From positions 643,142 through 696,478 of the forward strand of contig NZ_HE998567.1 in NCBI RefSeq assembly GCF_000327285.1: DNA of 53,337 nt, in the 5' to 3' direction. Made by a program: the position numbers and the translations under genes. How positions within the stretch are numbered: position 1 is the first letter of the stretch; each line of letters opens with the position of its first letter. The notes under the pieces are model-generated. The model was not told where the DNA came from. It did not search any database and saw only the letters and a program-made list of their open reading frames with translations. Shown in pieces: positions 33,208 to 41,234 of the stretch. Source of the stretch: Holdemania massiliensis AP2. GTDB lineage: Bacteria; Bacillota_I; Bacilli_A; Erysipelotrichales; Erysipelotrichaceae.

Positions 33208-35537
33208 TTTGATTTCCCCGTTTTTAACGTAACCACCGTTGCGCCGGCGCCGCCCTCACCCGCGCCGCCGATCCGCCAGCTTTCCACGCGCCGATCCTTG
33301 TTCAGTTTATCCTGAACCGCTTTGCGCAGGACGCCGGTGCCGGCACCGTGAATAATCCGTACTGAACCAATCCGGGCAACGACGGCGTCGTCCAGATATT
33401 TATCAACAATTTCCAGACCGTCCAAAACATGACAGCCGATGATATTGCATTCCAGACTGACAGTCTTCGCCCGCAGTGCCTTCATCGAGGTGCTGGAAGC
33501 GGCCGGCTTGTTTTTGCGGCGCTGCGTCGGACGCATGTCCTCCAGCTTGACTGTCGTGCGGATGCCGTTGAGATCGACGACGGCCTGGTTGCGCTTCAGC
33601 TGTAAAATTTCAGCAATCTGACTGGATTTTTTCAGTTCCACAAAAGAACCGACCTGAAACTGCGGCTCCGGCTCAGCCGCAGCCTCTTCTTCAAGCTGTG
33701 CTTCGCTTTTGCCTAAGGCATTGAGCTGATGCTGCTTCTCGATGATCTCATGCAGCTTCATCGTTTTCTCACTCTGACGCAGCTCTTCCAGCAGCGCTTC
33801 GCCTTCTTCTTTGATTTCTTCCAGATGCTTCTGCGCCTGCTTCTCTGCGGTATCCAGAATCTTCTGTTTTTCCGCGCTGAGTCGATTCAGCTCTCGTTCC
33901 AGCTGTTTTTGACGCTGTTCAGTTTGGGCAATCAGCGCTTCCTGCTTTTCTTTCAGCTGCTGATTTTGTAGAATCTGAGCTTCAAGCTTTTCGATCAGTT
34001 CATCTTCTTGGGAACGCTGCTGCCGCTTTAAAAATTCGGCTTCCCTGATAATTTTTTCTTTCAACCCAAACCGCCGGGCAATTTCAAACGCATTGGACTG
34101 TCCGCTTAGCCCTTCAATAAAATGATAGGTCGGCATCATCTTCTCAACGTCAAACTGAACGGAAGCGACCAGGATATCCTCATGCCGTTTACCATAGAGT
34201 TTTAAGCGGCCATAATGGGTGGTGACCACACTCAGACAGCCTTTCTCGCGCAGATCATTCAGGACGGCAATCGCCAGGCTTTCACCTTCCTTCGGATCAG
34301 TGCCCGAACCTAATTCATCGAGCAAAACCAACGATTTTTTCGTCGCGTGACCGGTAATATCTGCCAGTTTGGACAGATGGGCGGAAAAGGTTGACAGCGA
34401 CTGCACGATCGACTGATCATCGCCGATATCCACGAACACCTGATCAAACAGCGGAATTTCCGCTTCCTCACAACAGATCGGAATGCCGCAGTAGCTCATT
34501 AAAACAAACAAGCCGATAATTTTCAGCGATACAGTTTTTCCGCCGGTATTCGGACCGGTAATCATCAGCATCTTCTGCGGCTCAATTATCCGATACGTAT
34601 TGGCAACTACGGTCTTGGGATCAATTAACGGATGCCGTGCCTGATTTAAAATCAGCGTCCGGCCTTCGGAGAGCTTGGCGACGACGCCGTTATGCCGCTG
34701 CCCCCATTGGGCTTTGGCAAACAGGGCATCGAGAATGGCCAAAGTTTCCAGATTGGCCAGATACGGCTCAGCCACGCTTTTTAACAAGCGGCTGCATTCT
34801 ACCAGAATCCGGTCGATTTCATCCTGCTCCCGTGAAATCAACGTCTGCTTGCGGTTATTCAGCTCGATCAAACAGCCCGGCTCTACATAGGCCGTAGCTC
34901 CCGAAGCACTCTCACCATGCACAAACCCACCCAGACTGTTCTTTTCTGATATTTTCGCCAGCACGACAATCCGACCGTTGCGGGTCGTGGTGATCGAATC
35001 CGTCAACAGACTGGCATGCGACTGCACAAAGCGCTGGCTTTCCCGCACCAGCTCGGCTTCCGTCTGATGCAGACTGCGGCGGATCTGTTTTAATTCCGGT
35101 GATGCACTGTCCAGCACTTCGCCATACGGGGTAAAGCAGCGTTCCAGCTGCTGGGCCACTTCCAGATGCGGCTGCATCGTATCGGCCAGCTCATGAATTT
35201 CCGGGCATGGCAGTTCCACAGACTTCAGATAACTCTGTGCCCCACTGACGCCGCGGGCATGATCGGCTGCCTGAATCAGTTCCTGGGGAGTGCAGACGCC
35301 ATCCCGCAGCACCGTATGCAAAGACCGTGAAAGATCGCGGATACCATAAAACGGCATCGGTCCGAACTGAATCACAGCCTGTAAAGCCTCTGCAATCCTC
35401 CGGTTTTCCTTCGCGATCAAAAGCGGAGAAAAACTGGGCTGCAGTTCCTCGATTTTTTGTCTTCCTAATGAAAAGGCACAGAGCTGAGCGATCTGTTGCT
35501 TGATCAGTTCCAGCTCCAGGCCATTGCCAATTGTCAT
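33204..35537 (-). CDS. mutS2: MutS2 endonuclease/ribosome-rescue ATPase
   Basis: A MutS-family ATPase without the mismatch-recognition domain, linked to suppression of recombination and, in Bacillus, to splitting of collided ribosomes. The 777 residues carry a helical clamp/core region, ATPase with Walker A GPNTGGKTVSLK and Walker B VLLDELGSGTDP, a long coiled coil (about 515-620), a KOW-like segment (VGSFVELKKSS), and a C-terminal Smr domain ending in HGAGTGVLRKAV. The Smr front motif reads CNIIGCHV instead of the usual LDLRG, so nuclease activity is uncertain. It overlaps cvpA and uvrC by ATGA on both sides. Confidence 0.95.
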   Translation of the reverse strand: MTIGNGLELELIKQQIAQLCAFSLGRQKIEELQPSFSPLLIAKENRRIAEALQAVIQFGPMPFYGIRDLSRSLHTVLRDGVCTPQELIQAADHARGVSGAQSYLKSVELPCPEIHELADTMQPHLEVAQQLERCFTPYGEVLDSASPELKQIRRSLHQTEAELVRESQRFVQSHASLLTDSITTTRNGRIVVLAKISEKNSLGGFVHGESASGATAYVEPGCLIELNNRKQTLISREQDEIDRILVECSRLLKSVAEPYLANLETLAILDALFAKAQWGQRHNGVVAKLSEGRTLILNQARHPLIDPKTVVANTYRIIEPQKMLMITGPNTGGKTVSLKIIGLFVLMSYCGIPICCEEAEIPLFDQVFVDIGDDQSIVQSLSTFSAHLSKLADITGHATKKSLVLLDELGSGTDPKEGESLAIAVLNDLREKGCLSVVTTHYGRLKLYGKRHEDILVASVQFDVEKMMPTYHFIEGLSGQSNAFEIARRFGLKEKIIREAEFLKRQQRSQEDELIEKLEAQILQNQQLKEKQEALIAQTEQRQKQLERELNRLSAEKQKILDTAEKQAQKHLEEIKEEGEALLEELRQSEKTMKLHEIIEKQHQLNALGKSEAQLEEEAAAEPEPQFQVGSFVELKKSSQIAEILQLKRNQAVVDLNGIRTTVKLEDMRPTQRRKNKPAASSTSMKALRAKTVSLECNIIGCHVLDGLEIVDKYLDDAVVARIGSVRIIHGAGTGVLRKAVQDKLNKDRRVESWRIGGAGEGGAGATVVTLKTGKSK

Positions 35538-36217
35538 TGTCCTTCTCCTTTCAGCGAATTCAGTAATTCTTGAAGATTTTGAAAGGTCAGCTGATTGTCA
35601 TTCAGCCAATCTTTAATCATTGTCCGATCTTCATCGGTCAGCTGATCCCATCCCTCGACCAGCTTCTGCAGCTGGTTTTCATCCTGCGGCATCTCCAGCA
35701 GCTTTTCATTGAGCACAGCCGCCGCTTTTCCCGGCATCGACAACAGCGTCGCATCAATCACCTGCTGACCATTTTCAAAGAAAGGCAGCATCAAAATGAT
35801 CGAGAACACCACCAGCCAGATGCCCGTATTCACAAGTCCGAACAGTCCGCCAAGCAGCTGATTCACCTGTTTGACTAACGGAATTTTGCCCAGCATCTTG
35901 ATAATCGGACGAACCAGCAGCAGCACCAGACGGCACACGATAAAGATTGCGATAAACCAGACGATCTGATTCATTAAACCATAAACCCAGGGACCCAATA
36001 TTGTTTCCCGTGCCGGATTCAGCGTTTCCGGCACAATCGCCGCCCACTCCGAGAGTACCGGCGAAAACAACCATGCGACAAACAGGGAGACCAATAAGCC
36101 TACGCAATCCATCAGCTGAATTAAAAATCCCCGCTTGATCCCCACTAAAACCTGAACCACCGCGATAATCAGCACCGCGATGTTAATCACCATATAAGTT
36201 TGGCTCTCAATGACCAT
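35534..36217 (-). CDS. CvpA-family membrane protein
   Basis: A 227-residue integral membrane protein of the CvpA/YshB family. Hydrophobic helices lie near residues 8-24, 33-50, 85-105 and 125-150, followed by a soluble, acidic C-terminal tail. The N-terminal pattern with GIKRGFLIQLMDCVG is typical of the family, whose role (colicin V production, cell envelope stress) is poorly defined. Ribosome site GGTAGGAG. It is the first gene of the cvpA-mutS2-uvrC operon, overlapping mutS2 by 4 nt. Bacillus has yshB-polX-mutS2; polX is missing here. Confidence 0.88.
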   Translation of the reverse strand: MVIESQTYMVINIAVLIIAVVQVLVGIKRGFLIQLMDCVGLLVSLFVAWLFSPVLSEWAAIVPETLNPARETILGPWVYGLMNQIVWFIAIFIVCRLVLLLVRPIIKMLGKIPLVKQVNQLLGGLFGLVNTGIWLVVFSIILMLPFFENGQQVIDATLLSMPGKAAAVLNEKLLEMPQDENQLQKLVEGWDQLTDEDRTMIKDWLNDNQLTFQNLQELLNSLKGEGQ

Positions 36218-36242
36218 TTTCCATCACTCCTACCTGAGCAAC

Positions 36243-36271
36243 ATCATACCGAAAAACAAGCGATTTTGCAA
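36243..36271 (-). promoter_or_regulatory. Promoter of the cvpA-mutS2-uvrC operon
   Basis: TTGCAA, 17 bp, TATGAT on the minus strand in the divergent cvpA/rnhC gap. The predicted start is near 36236, giving a leader of about 20 nt. Confidence 0.65.
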
Positions 36272-36305
36272 ATCTTGTGTTATCATTATGGCCAGAGGTG
36301 AATGC

Positions 36306-37199
36306 ATGAATACGATAACACTGCTGCTGACTCTGCCCCAGATTGAGCGTCTATACGAGGTCTGGCGTGAGTTTGAAGTCAAAGCTCCGGCTTATTCCCG
36401 CTATCAGCTAAAACCGGAAAACTGCACAATAACCGCTTATCAATCCAATAAAGTTGTCTTTCAAGGCAAGGATGCCGCCATCTATGCTGCCCCGTTTCAA
36501 ACGGAGGAAAGCTTTGATCAAAGTCAGGGTCAAAACGATTTCCGACGTTTTGCCAAACAGACCCACGCCGGCAGTGATGAGGTAGGCACCGGCGATTATT
36601 TTGGATCAGTCTGTGTCTGTGCCTGTGCCGTTGAAAAACAGGATCTTGCCTGGTTGGAGACGCTGAAAGTCAATGATTCCAAACAGATCAATGACGAAGT
36701 TATTTTAAAAACCGCTCCGCTGTTAATGGAACGATTGGCTTATTCTTTATTAATTCTGCCTCCGGCAAAATATAACCAGATTCATCAACAATGCAACATG
36801 AACCAGATTAAAGCGATCCTGCACAACCAAGCCTATGTTCATTTGAAGCACAAGCGCGGTGAGCTCCCAAAGGCTGCGATTGTCGATCAGTTCACACCCC
36901 AAGCCAGCTATTATCGCTATTGTAAAGATCAGAAAGAAATTGTCCGCGGGCTGCATTTTGAAACCAAAGCCGAAAGTCATTATCCGGCTGTCGCCTGTGC
37001 TTCCATGATCGCCCGCTGCGCGTTTTTAAAAGCCTGGACCGCAATGGAAAATCAATGGGACATGACTTTTTCCAAAGGCGCTGGAAGTGCCGTAGATCAG
37101 GACGGCGCCGCTTTCGTCAGAAAACATGGTGAACAGCATCTCAAGGAAGTCGCAAAGCTGCACTTTAAAAACACCGAGAAAGTCGCAGATTTGTTATAA
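36306..37199 (+). CDS. rnhC: Ribonuclease HIII
   Basis: Degrades RNA in RNA-DNA hybrids. The only plus-strand gene of the window. From the ATG at 36306 (AGAGGTG seven bases upstream) the product is 298 residues. The reading frame is open 32 codons further up, but that part crosses the cvpA promoter. The N-terminal about 80 residues form the TBP-like substrate-binding domain of RNase HIII. The catalytic domain begins AGSDEVGTGDYFGSV (metal Asp-Glu), with later acidic residues in VNDSKQIND and the AIVDQF segment. It is divergent from cvpA, as in the Bacillus rnhC-zapA-yshB neighbourhood but with rnhC inverted. A terminator follows. Confidence 0.93.
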   Translation: MNTITLLLTLPQIERLYEVWREFEVKAPAYSRYQLKPENCTITAYQSNKVVFQGKDAAIYAAPFQTEESFDQSQGQNDFRRFAKQTHAGSDEVGTGDYFGSVCVCACAVEKQDLAWLETLKVNDSKQINDEVILKTAPLLMERLAYSLLILPPAKYNQIHQQCNMNQIKAILHNQAYVHLKHKRGELPKAAIVDQFTPQASYYRYCKDQKEIVRGLHFETKAESHYPAVACASMIARCAFLKAWTAMENQWDMTFSKGAGSAVDQDGAAFVRKHGEQHLKEVAKLHFKNTEKVADLL

Positions 37200-37226
37200 T
37201 TTCCTAAGAAAACCGAAATCTAAAAC

Positions 37227-37287
37227 AAAAAGAGGAAGATCAAGATCAAGCTGAATCCAGCCAAGCCCTTGTCGTTCCTCTTTTGTT
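37227..37287 (+). terminator. Terminator of rnhC
   Basis: AAAGAGGAA and TTCCTCTTT pair across a long inner part that has its own GA-CAAG/CTTG-TC pairing, followed by TGTTTTCT. It begins about 28 bp after the rnhC stop. The loop is longer than usual, so confidence is moderate. Confidence 0.6.
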
Positions 37288-37297
37288 TTCTCATGCC

Positions 37298-37311
37298 TGC
37301 ATAATTATGCA
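37298..37311. repeat. Perfect 14-bp palindrome
   Basis: TGCATAATTATGCA lies between the rnhC terminator and the 3' end of the candidate small RNA. It has no T run and no adjacent promoter, so its role is unknown. Confidence 0.5.
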
Positions 37312-37363
37312 TAGGGCGATTTGATTTCTGAATTAAGAAACAAAAAAACATAAAAATACGCGC

Positions 37364-37447
37364 AAAAAAAGAATTCCTGCCCACCCAACCGATGCATCAT
37401 ACAATGCCACGACTAGAACGCCCAAGGCGAAAGTAGGTACGGAATTC
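37364..37447 (-). ncRNA. Candidate free-standing small structured RNA, about 84 nt
   Basis: A promoter predicts transcription starting exactly at 37447, the first base of GAATTCC. Seventy nucleotides later comes GGAATTC, which pairs with it over 7 bp and is followed at once by T7. The first and last bases therefore form the terminal, terminator-like stem. Inside (numbering from the start), CCUAC 11-15 pairs with GUGGG 64-68, CGCC 19-22 pairs with GGCG 26-29, and GCAU 41-44 pairs with AUGC 51-54, extended by 37-38/57-58. This makes a compact three-way junction. There is no reading frame of note. It does not match tRNA, SRP RNA, 6S or T-box signatures I know. The family is not recognised. Confidence 0.6.
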
Positions 37448-37453
37448 AAGAAT

Positions 37454-37482
37454 AGTATAGCAAACAAATCAAAAAGTCTCAA
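37454..37482 (-). promoter_or_regulatory. Promoter of the candidate small RNA
   Basis: TTGAGA, 17 bp, TATACT on the minus strand. Counting +1 as the seventh base after the -10 gives position 37447. Confidence 0.7.
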
Positions 37483-37484
37483 TT

Positions 37485-37522
37485 AGTTCCGAAGCGAACC
37501 ACTCACGGTTTTCATAGGAACT
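37485..37522 (-). repeat. Two-part inverted repeat between the dCMP deaminase gene and the small RNA
   Basis: On the minus strand AGTTCC pairs with GGAACT and, inside it, GAAAACC with GGTTC. It ends just before the -35 of the small RNA. It may be a weak terminator for the dCMP deaminase operon, though the T run (GAGACTTTTT) is displaced by several bases. Confidence 0.4.
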
Positions 37523-37549
37523 TCCAGTTCACACTTTTATAATTTGCGC

Positions 37550-38032
37550 TTAATCGGCAATCACTTCTACATTTAAACGCACGCGCTTGCCTAAGCGTAC
37601 CAGTTCTACGCCTGCCGCATTCAGCATCCGTTTTGAAGCGATGACATTGTCCGCGGTGGCATATTTATCATCCTCATAGACAATTCTGCGAATCCCGCTC
37701 TGAATGATCGCCTTCGCACATTCATTGCATGGAAACAACGAAACATACAGTGTGCAGCCATGCAGATCACGTGTACTGTTGAGAATCGCGTTCAGTTCAG
37801 CATGCACAACAAACGCATATTTGGTTTCCAGCATTCCGCCTTCCCGATCCCATGGAAATTCGTCATCAGAACAACCGATCGGCAAACCGTTATACCCGAT
37901 GCCAACCACTTTGTGTTCGGCATCCACGATCACGGCACCAACCTGGGTTGACGGATCCTTGGAACGCATGGCTGACAAATGTGCCAAACCCATGAAATAT
38001 TCATCCCAGCTTAAGACATGTTCTCGCTTCAT
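37550..38032 (-). CDS. Deoxycytidylate (dCMP) deaminase
   Basis: Converts dCMP to dUMP for thymidylate synthesis; the ComEB family of Bacillus. The 160 residues contain the zinc and catalytic motif HAELNAI and PCNECAK, an N-terminal DPSTQVGAVIVD typical of the family, and an extra GCSDDEFPWDREG loop before the His motif. Length fits the family. Ribosome site AGGAGGAAAG. It follows the rhomboid gene by 13 bp and is the last gene of the lspA-rluD-rhomboid operon. Nothing links it here to competence genes. Confidence 0.93.
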   Translation of the reverse strand: MKREHVLSWDEYFMGLAHLSAMRSKDPSTQVGAVIVDAEHKVVGIGYNGLPIGCSDDEFPWDREGGMLETKYAFVVHAELNAILNSTRDLHGCTLYVSLFPCNECAKAIIQSGIRRIVYEDDKYATADNVIASKRMLNAAGVELVRLGKRVRLNVEVIAD

Positions 38033-38045
38033 ATGTTCTTTCCTC

Positions 38046-39323
38046 CTAAAGTGATGAACCTACGTAGGTTTCAACCATTTTTTTGCTTAAATGATCGCCA
38101 TAGAAATCCAGATGCAGATCCCTGAGCATTTCCACAATCATCCGATCCGTTCCCGGGTAGATCGCATCCAGTTCTCTCGCCTTCGGCTCCACTGTTTTCA
38201 GGCCGATAAACACAACGGCAACGCATAAAGCAACCATTGTATTTTTACGCAGCTGAGCCCAGGAATCGTTGCGGGTTAAGACAACACTGATCAGCAAGCC
38301 TCCAACAAAACCGCCGAAATGCGCGGCCAGTGACACGCCCGGCATCAGGCTGATCATTAAATTGATCATCAGAATTAATAAGAACTGCGTCCTTAACTGC
38401 GGCTGGAAAAGAATTCGGGTCTGAATGCCGTAGACCAGAAAAGCGGCCAGCAAGCCATACAAGCCGCCGCTGATGCCCATCGCCACAACATTGCCGCTGC
38501 CCAAAAAGACAAACGCCGAGCCAAACAGGACAGAACCAAACAGCACGATTAGATAGTTGCGGACACCAAACAGCTTCTCACAAAGCATGCCCATGTTGTA
38601 CAGCGCCATCATATTCATTAACAAATGCAGAAAATCAACATGCACAAATGCACTGGTCAGCCAGCGCCAATACTCATTCGCTCCGACCACAAACGCTTTG
38701 TAATAGCCGCCCAACAAGACCGCAACGGCCACGCTCACTTCACCAGACCCGCCTAAATTCTTAAACATGAACGTGAAAACAAGACTTAACAAGTATACCG
38801 CGATGCAGATGCCCATTAAAATCATCGTTGCCTTCGGCGGCTGAAGCGGTGATTTTTTCTGCGTACTGTGCGCCCGCTGACGCTGCAGTTCACTCAGCTT
38901 CTGGGTAATCCGATCATACTCCTGCTGCGGATCCTGAATCGGCTGCACTGCATGATCAATTCCCGGAAACACAGCTGTCAGCTGCGGGTCCGATACCGTC
39001 TGCGGCGATATGGTCACCAGATCGATCTGTTCTTCCTGATCCTCCACAATTTCATCACTGAGATGGATATCCAGCAGATCGCAGTTGCGGCGGAATAAAT
39101 TCCGGATAGCCTGATGAATTTTCAGAATCCGGGTCTTATCAAAAAACACGGTGCTCAAACGCGTCTGTGAAAGCCGGATAATCGGGTATTCCGGATGCTT
39201 CGGATTGCCCAGCCAAATTTCATCCTGTGCTTCACGTGTTGAAATAAACTGATACTGACAGTCAGAAACAAAGTAATAAGCCAGCTGCAATAACTGGACG
39301 TCTTTCTCTGTAAAGCTGCTCAT
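38046..39323 (-). CDS. Rhomboid-family intramembrane serine protease with N-terminal extension
   Basis: A 425-residue protein with two parts. Residues 1 to about 170 are soluble: YFVSDCQYQFISTREAQDEI and a basic/acidic helical region of unknown role. From about 172 there are six or seven membrane helices of the rhomboid fold. The rhomboid motifs are WRWLTSAFVHVDFLHLLMN in the L1/TM2 region, the catalytic Ser in GISGGLYG, and the catalytic His in AAHFGGF. The soluble front resembles the nucleotide-independent N-terminus of GluP/YqgP only loosely, and no TPRs are seen. The ATG overlaps rluD as ATGA. Confidence 0.88.
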   Translation of the reverse strand: MSSFTEKDVQLLQLAYYFVSDCQYQFISTREAQDEIWLGNPKHPEYPIIRLSQTRLSTVFFDKTRILKIHQAIRNLFRRNCDLLDIHLSDEIVEDQEEQIDLVTISPQTVSDPQLTAVFPGIDHAVQPIQDPQQEYDRITQKLSELQRQRAHSTQKKSPLQPPKATMILMGICIAVYLLSLVFTFMFKNLGGSGEVSVAVAVLLGGYYKAFVVGANEYWRWLTSAFVHVDFLHLLMNMMALYNMGMLCEKLFGVRNYLIVLFGSVLFGSAFVFLGSGNVVAMGISGGLYGLLAAFLVYGIQTRILFQPQLRTQFLLILMINLMISLMPGVSLAAHFGGFVGGLLISVVLTRNDSWAQLRKNTMVALCVAVVFIGLKTVEPKARELDAIYPGTDRMIVEMLRDLHLDFYGDHLSKKMVETYVGSSL

Positions 39324-40243
39324 AGGCTGCTCCTTTCCTGGCGCAGCTGCGCCAACAGCGCTTCAAACGCAGGCGGCAGCGGTGCTTCAAAGGTCATCCG
39401 TTCACCCGTGGAAGGATGGACGAAGGACAGCTGATAGGCATGCAGCATCTGTCCCTGCGTATTGAGCGTCTTGCGCAGCGAATATTTCGGATCGCCGACA
39501 ATCGGAAAACCGATGTACTGCATGTGAACACGAATCTGATGCGTCCGGCCGGTTTCCAGCCGGCAGCTGAGCAAGGTATACCGATCAAACCGTTCGACAA
39601 CCTTAAAATGCGTGATCGCAGGCCGGGAATTCTTTTCCGTAACGGCCATTTTCTGGCGATCCTTCTCATCGCGTCCAATCGGCGCGTCAATCGTTCCATA
39701 TTCATGCGGCATCACGCCATGGACTAAAGCGTAATACTGCCGACCGGCGGTCTTTTCTGCCAGCTGCTGCGCTAGGGACTGATGAGCGTTGTCATTTTTG
39801 CAGGCAACGATCAAACCGCTGGTATCCTTATCAATTCGATGCACAATTCCCGGCCGCAGCACGCCGTTGATCCCGGAAAGATCCTGACAATGCCAAAGCA
39901 GACCGTTGACCAGCGTATGATCCGGATTCCCCGGTCCTGGATGAACAACCATGCCCTTGGGTTTATTGATGACAATCACATCGTGATCCTCGTACACAAC
40001 ATCCAGTTCCATTTCCTGCGGCTGCGCTTCCAGCGGTTCATCCTCCGGCAGCGTCACTTCGATTTCATCGCCGGCTTTGACCTTATAGCTGTTTTTTACC
40101 GGCAGATCCTCGATCCGCACCGCTTCCGCATCGATCAGCTGCTGGACGCGGCTGCGCGAGCAATCCTCCATAGCCTGGCTTAAATATTTATCCAATCGCG
40201 TTCCCTGGTCTTGTTCTGCGACAATTAAAATCCGTGTTTCCAT
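39320..40243 (-). CDS. RluD-family 23S rRNA pseudouridine synthase
   Basis: Isomerises uridine in rRNA. From the ATG at 40243 the product is 307 residues: an N-terminal S4 domain (RLDKYLSQAMEDCSRSRVQQ), then the RluA/RluD catalytic domain with IVHRIDKDTSGLIV (catalytic Asp), VVHPGPGN, and C-terminal GRTHQIRVHM. The frame continues 21 codons upstream into lspA, but the 1-nt TGATG overlap with the lspA stop and GAAGGAGAG fix the start. It is the homologue of Bacillus ylyB, which also follows lspA. Confidence 0.93.
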   Translation of the reverse strand: METRILIVAEQDQGTRLDKYLSQAMEDCSRSRVQQLIDAEAVRIEDLPVKNSYKVKAGDEIEVTLPEDEPLEAQPQEMELDVVYEDHDVIVINKPKGMVVHPGPGNPDHTLVNGLLWHCQDLSGINGVLRPGIVHRIDKDTSGLIVACKNDNAHQSLAQQLAEKTAGRQYYALVHGVMPHEYGTIDAPIGRDEKDRQKMAVTEKNSRPAITHFKVVERFDRYTLLSCRLETGRTHQIRVHMQYIGFPIVGDPKYSLRKTLNTQGQMLHAYQLSFVHPSTGERMTFEAPLPPAFEALLAQLRQERSSL

Positions 40244-40707
40244 CAATGTTTCTCTCCTTCCGGCCGAACCAGCGTGATCAGAATCAGCAGGCCAACACCG
40301 ATGCACAATGCCATGTCCGCCACGTTAAAAATCGGAAAATCGTATCCGAAAATAATAAAATCAAGAAAATCCCGGACGTAATGAAAGACCACGCGGTCGA
40401 TCAGGTTGCCCAGTGCTCCGCCGATCACCAGCACTGTCGCCATTCGCGTCCAAGTATCCCGTTTATCTGTTTTCCATAAATACCAGGAAAAGCCGACGAC
40501 CGCAATCGCTGTGATGATATAGAAAAATACCATCTTTCCCTCAAGCAGACTCCAGGCTGCCCCTGTATTCTGAGCATAGGTAATATTGAAAAACCCGCGG
40601 ATGACCGGAATGCTTTGGCCCAGCGTCATTGTGGACTGCACCCAGAATTTCGTAAGCAGATCGAGAACCAGCACCCCTGCCAACAAAAGTATTTCTTTTA
40701 TTTTCAT
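40243..40707 (-). CDS. lspA: Lipoprotein signal peptidase (signal peptidase II)
   Basis: A membrane aspartyl protease that removes signal peptides from prolipoproteins, such as the three lipoproteins of this window. From the ATG at 40707 it has 154 residues and four membrane helices. The catalytic aspartates lie in GNLIDRV and FNVADMA, with the conserved [14 protein letters not shown] loop between helices 1 and 2. An ATG four codons upstream is possible, but the predicted transcript start near 40729 and GGTG spacing favour the internal one. It heads the lspA-rluD-rhomboid-dCMP deaminase operon. Confidence 0.93.
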   Translation of the reverse strand: MKIKEILLLAGVLVLDLLTKFWVQSTMTLGQSIPVIRGFFNITYAQNTGAAWSLLEGKMVFFYIITAIAVVGFSWYLWKTDKRDTWTRMATVLVIGGALGNLIDRVVFHYVRDFLDFIIFGYDFPIFNVADMALCIGVGLLILITLVRPEGEKH

Positions 40708-40735
40708 AACTTTCACCATTTTCTATAACTCTTGT

Positions 40736-40764
40736 ATTGTATCATACGCCCCGCGGTTTTTCAA
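40736..40764 (-). promoter_or_regulatory. Promoter of the lspA operon
   Basis: TTGAAA, 17 bp, TACAAT on the minus strand, predicted start near 40729. Confidence 0.7.
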
Positions 40765-40809
40765 AGCCTACACTTATGCGCCTTTGTCGTATTTCCAGTC
40801 ACGGTAAAG

Positions 40810-41094
40810 TCATCGCTTTTTCTCTGAGATCCGCTCCTGCAGCCGAACATGGACTTCATCGCCCGGCTGTTTTCCAATTTGCGCACGAATGTCCTTACGC
40901 ACACCGACGATATGCCCCGGTGTGCCCATCCGCACCAGACTGCCTTGGTAAGCAACCCCGTCAAATTCAACGCTGACCAACACCCGTCCGCGCCCAAATT
41001 CTTCCCGAACATCCCAAGGAAATTCGATATATGCCCCATCGATTCCATCCACCTTGCGGATCACGGCGTCAAATTCATAAACTTTTTGATTCAT
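40810..41094 (-). CDS. DUF1905 domain protein
   Basis: A 94-residue single-domain beta-barrel protein matching the DUF1905 pattern: YEFDAVIRKVDGIDGAYIEFP at the start, GRGRVLVSVEFDGVAYQGSL in the middle, and GHIVGVRKDIRAQIGKQPGD before the C-terminus. The family's molecular role is unknown; it is often fused to YdeI/OmpD-associated domains, not here. The start follows CTGGAGGTAG. The gene stands alone between the PHP gene terminator and the lspA promoter. Confidence 0.88.
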   Translation of the reverse strand: MNQKVYEFDAVIRKVDGIDGAYIEFPWDVREEFGRGRVLVSVEFDGVAYQGSLVRMGTPGHIVGVRKDIRAQIGKQPGDEVHVRLQERISEKKR

Positions 41095-41183
41095 CTTTTT
41101 CTACCTCCAGGTTTAGTCTGACCTTCCTGCTTCAAACTCAGTCGATTCCTGTCAAAGACATGATTTCAGTAGCGGCCAACAGA

Positions 41184-41208
41184 AGAAAACCGCCTGACAC
41201 AGCGGTTT
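41184..41208 (-). terminator. Terminator of the GntR-ABC-PHP operon
   Basis: On the minus strand AAACCGC and GCGGTTT pair around an 8-nt loop, followed by T and C residues, 26 bp after the PHP gene stop. Confidence 0.7.
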
Positions 41209-41234
41209 CATTATCATTCAATGCGAAACAGAGA

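Noticed and set aside
37371-37447. The 77-nt core with a 7-bp closing stem as a tRNA or tRNA-like gene
   Set aside because: There is no T-loop GTTCGA, no D-arm AGC..GG pattern, no anticodon-type stem-loop of the right size and no discriminator plus CCA. The closing stem runs straight into a T tract.
37371-37447. The same RNA as a small bacterial SRP RNA
   Set aside because: The conserved SRP apical motif (GGTCAGG with GGAAGCAGC) is absent.
40761-41048. 95-residue minus-strand frame overlapping the DUF1905 gene
   Set aside because: It is rich in Trp, Cys and Gly without domain logic and overlaps the well-supported DUF1905 gene in another frame.
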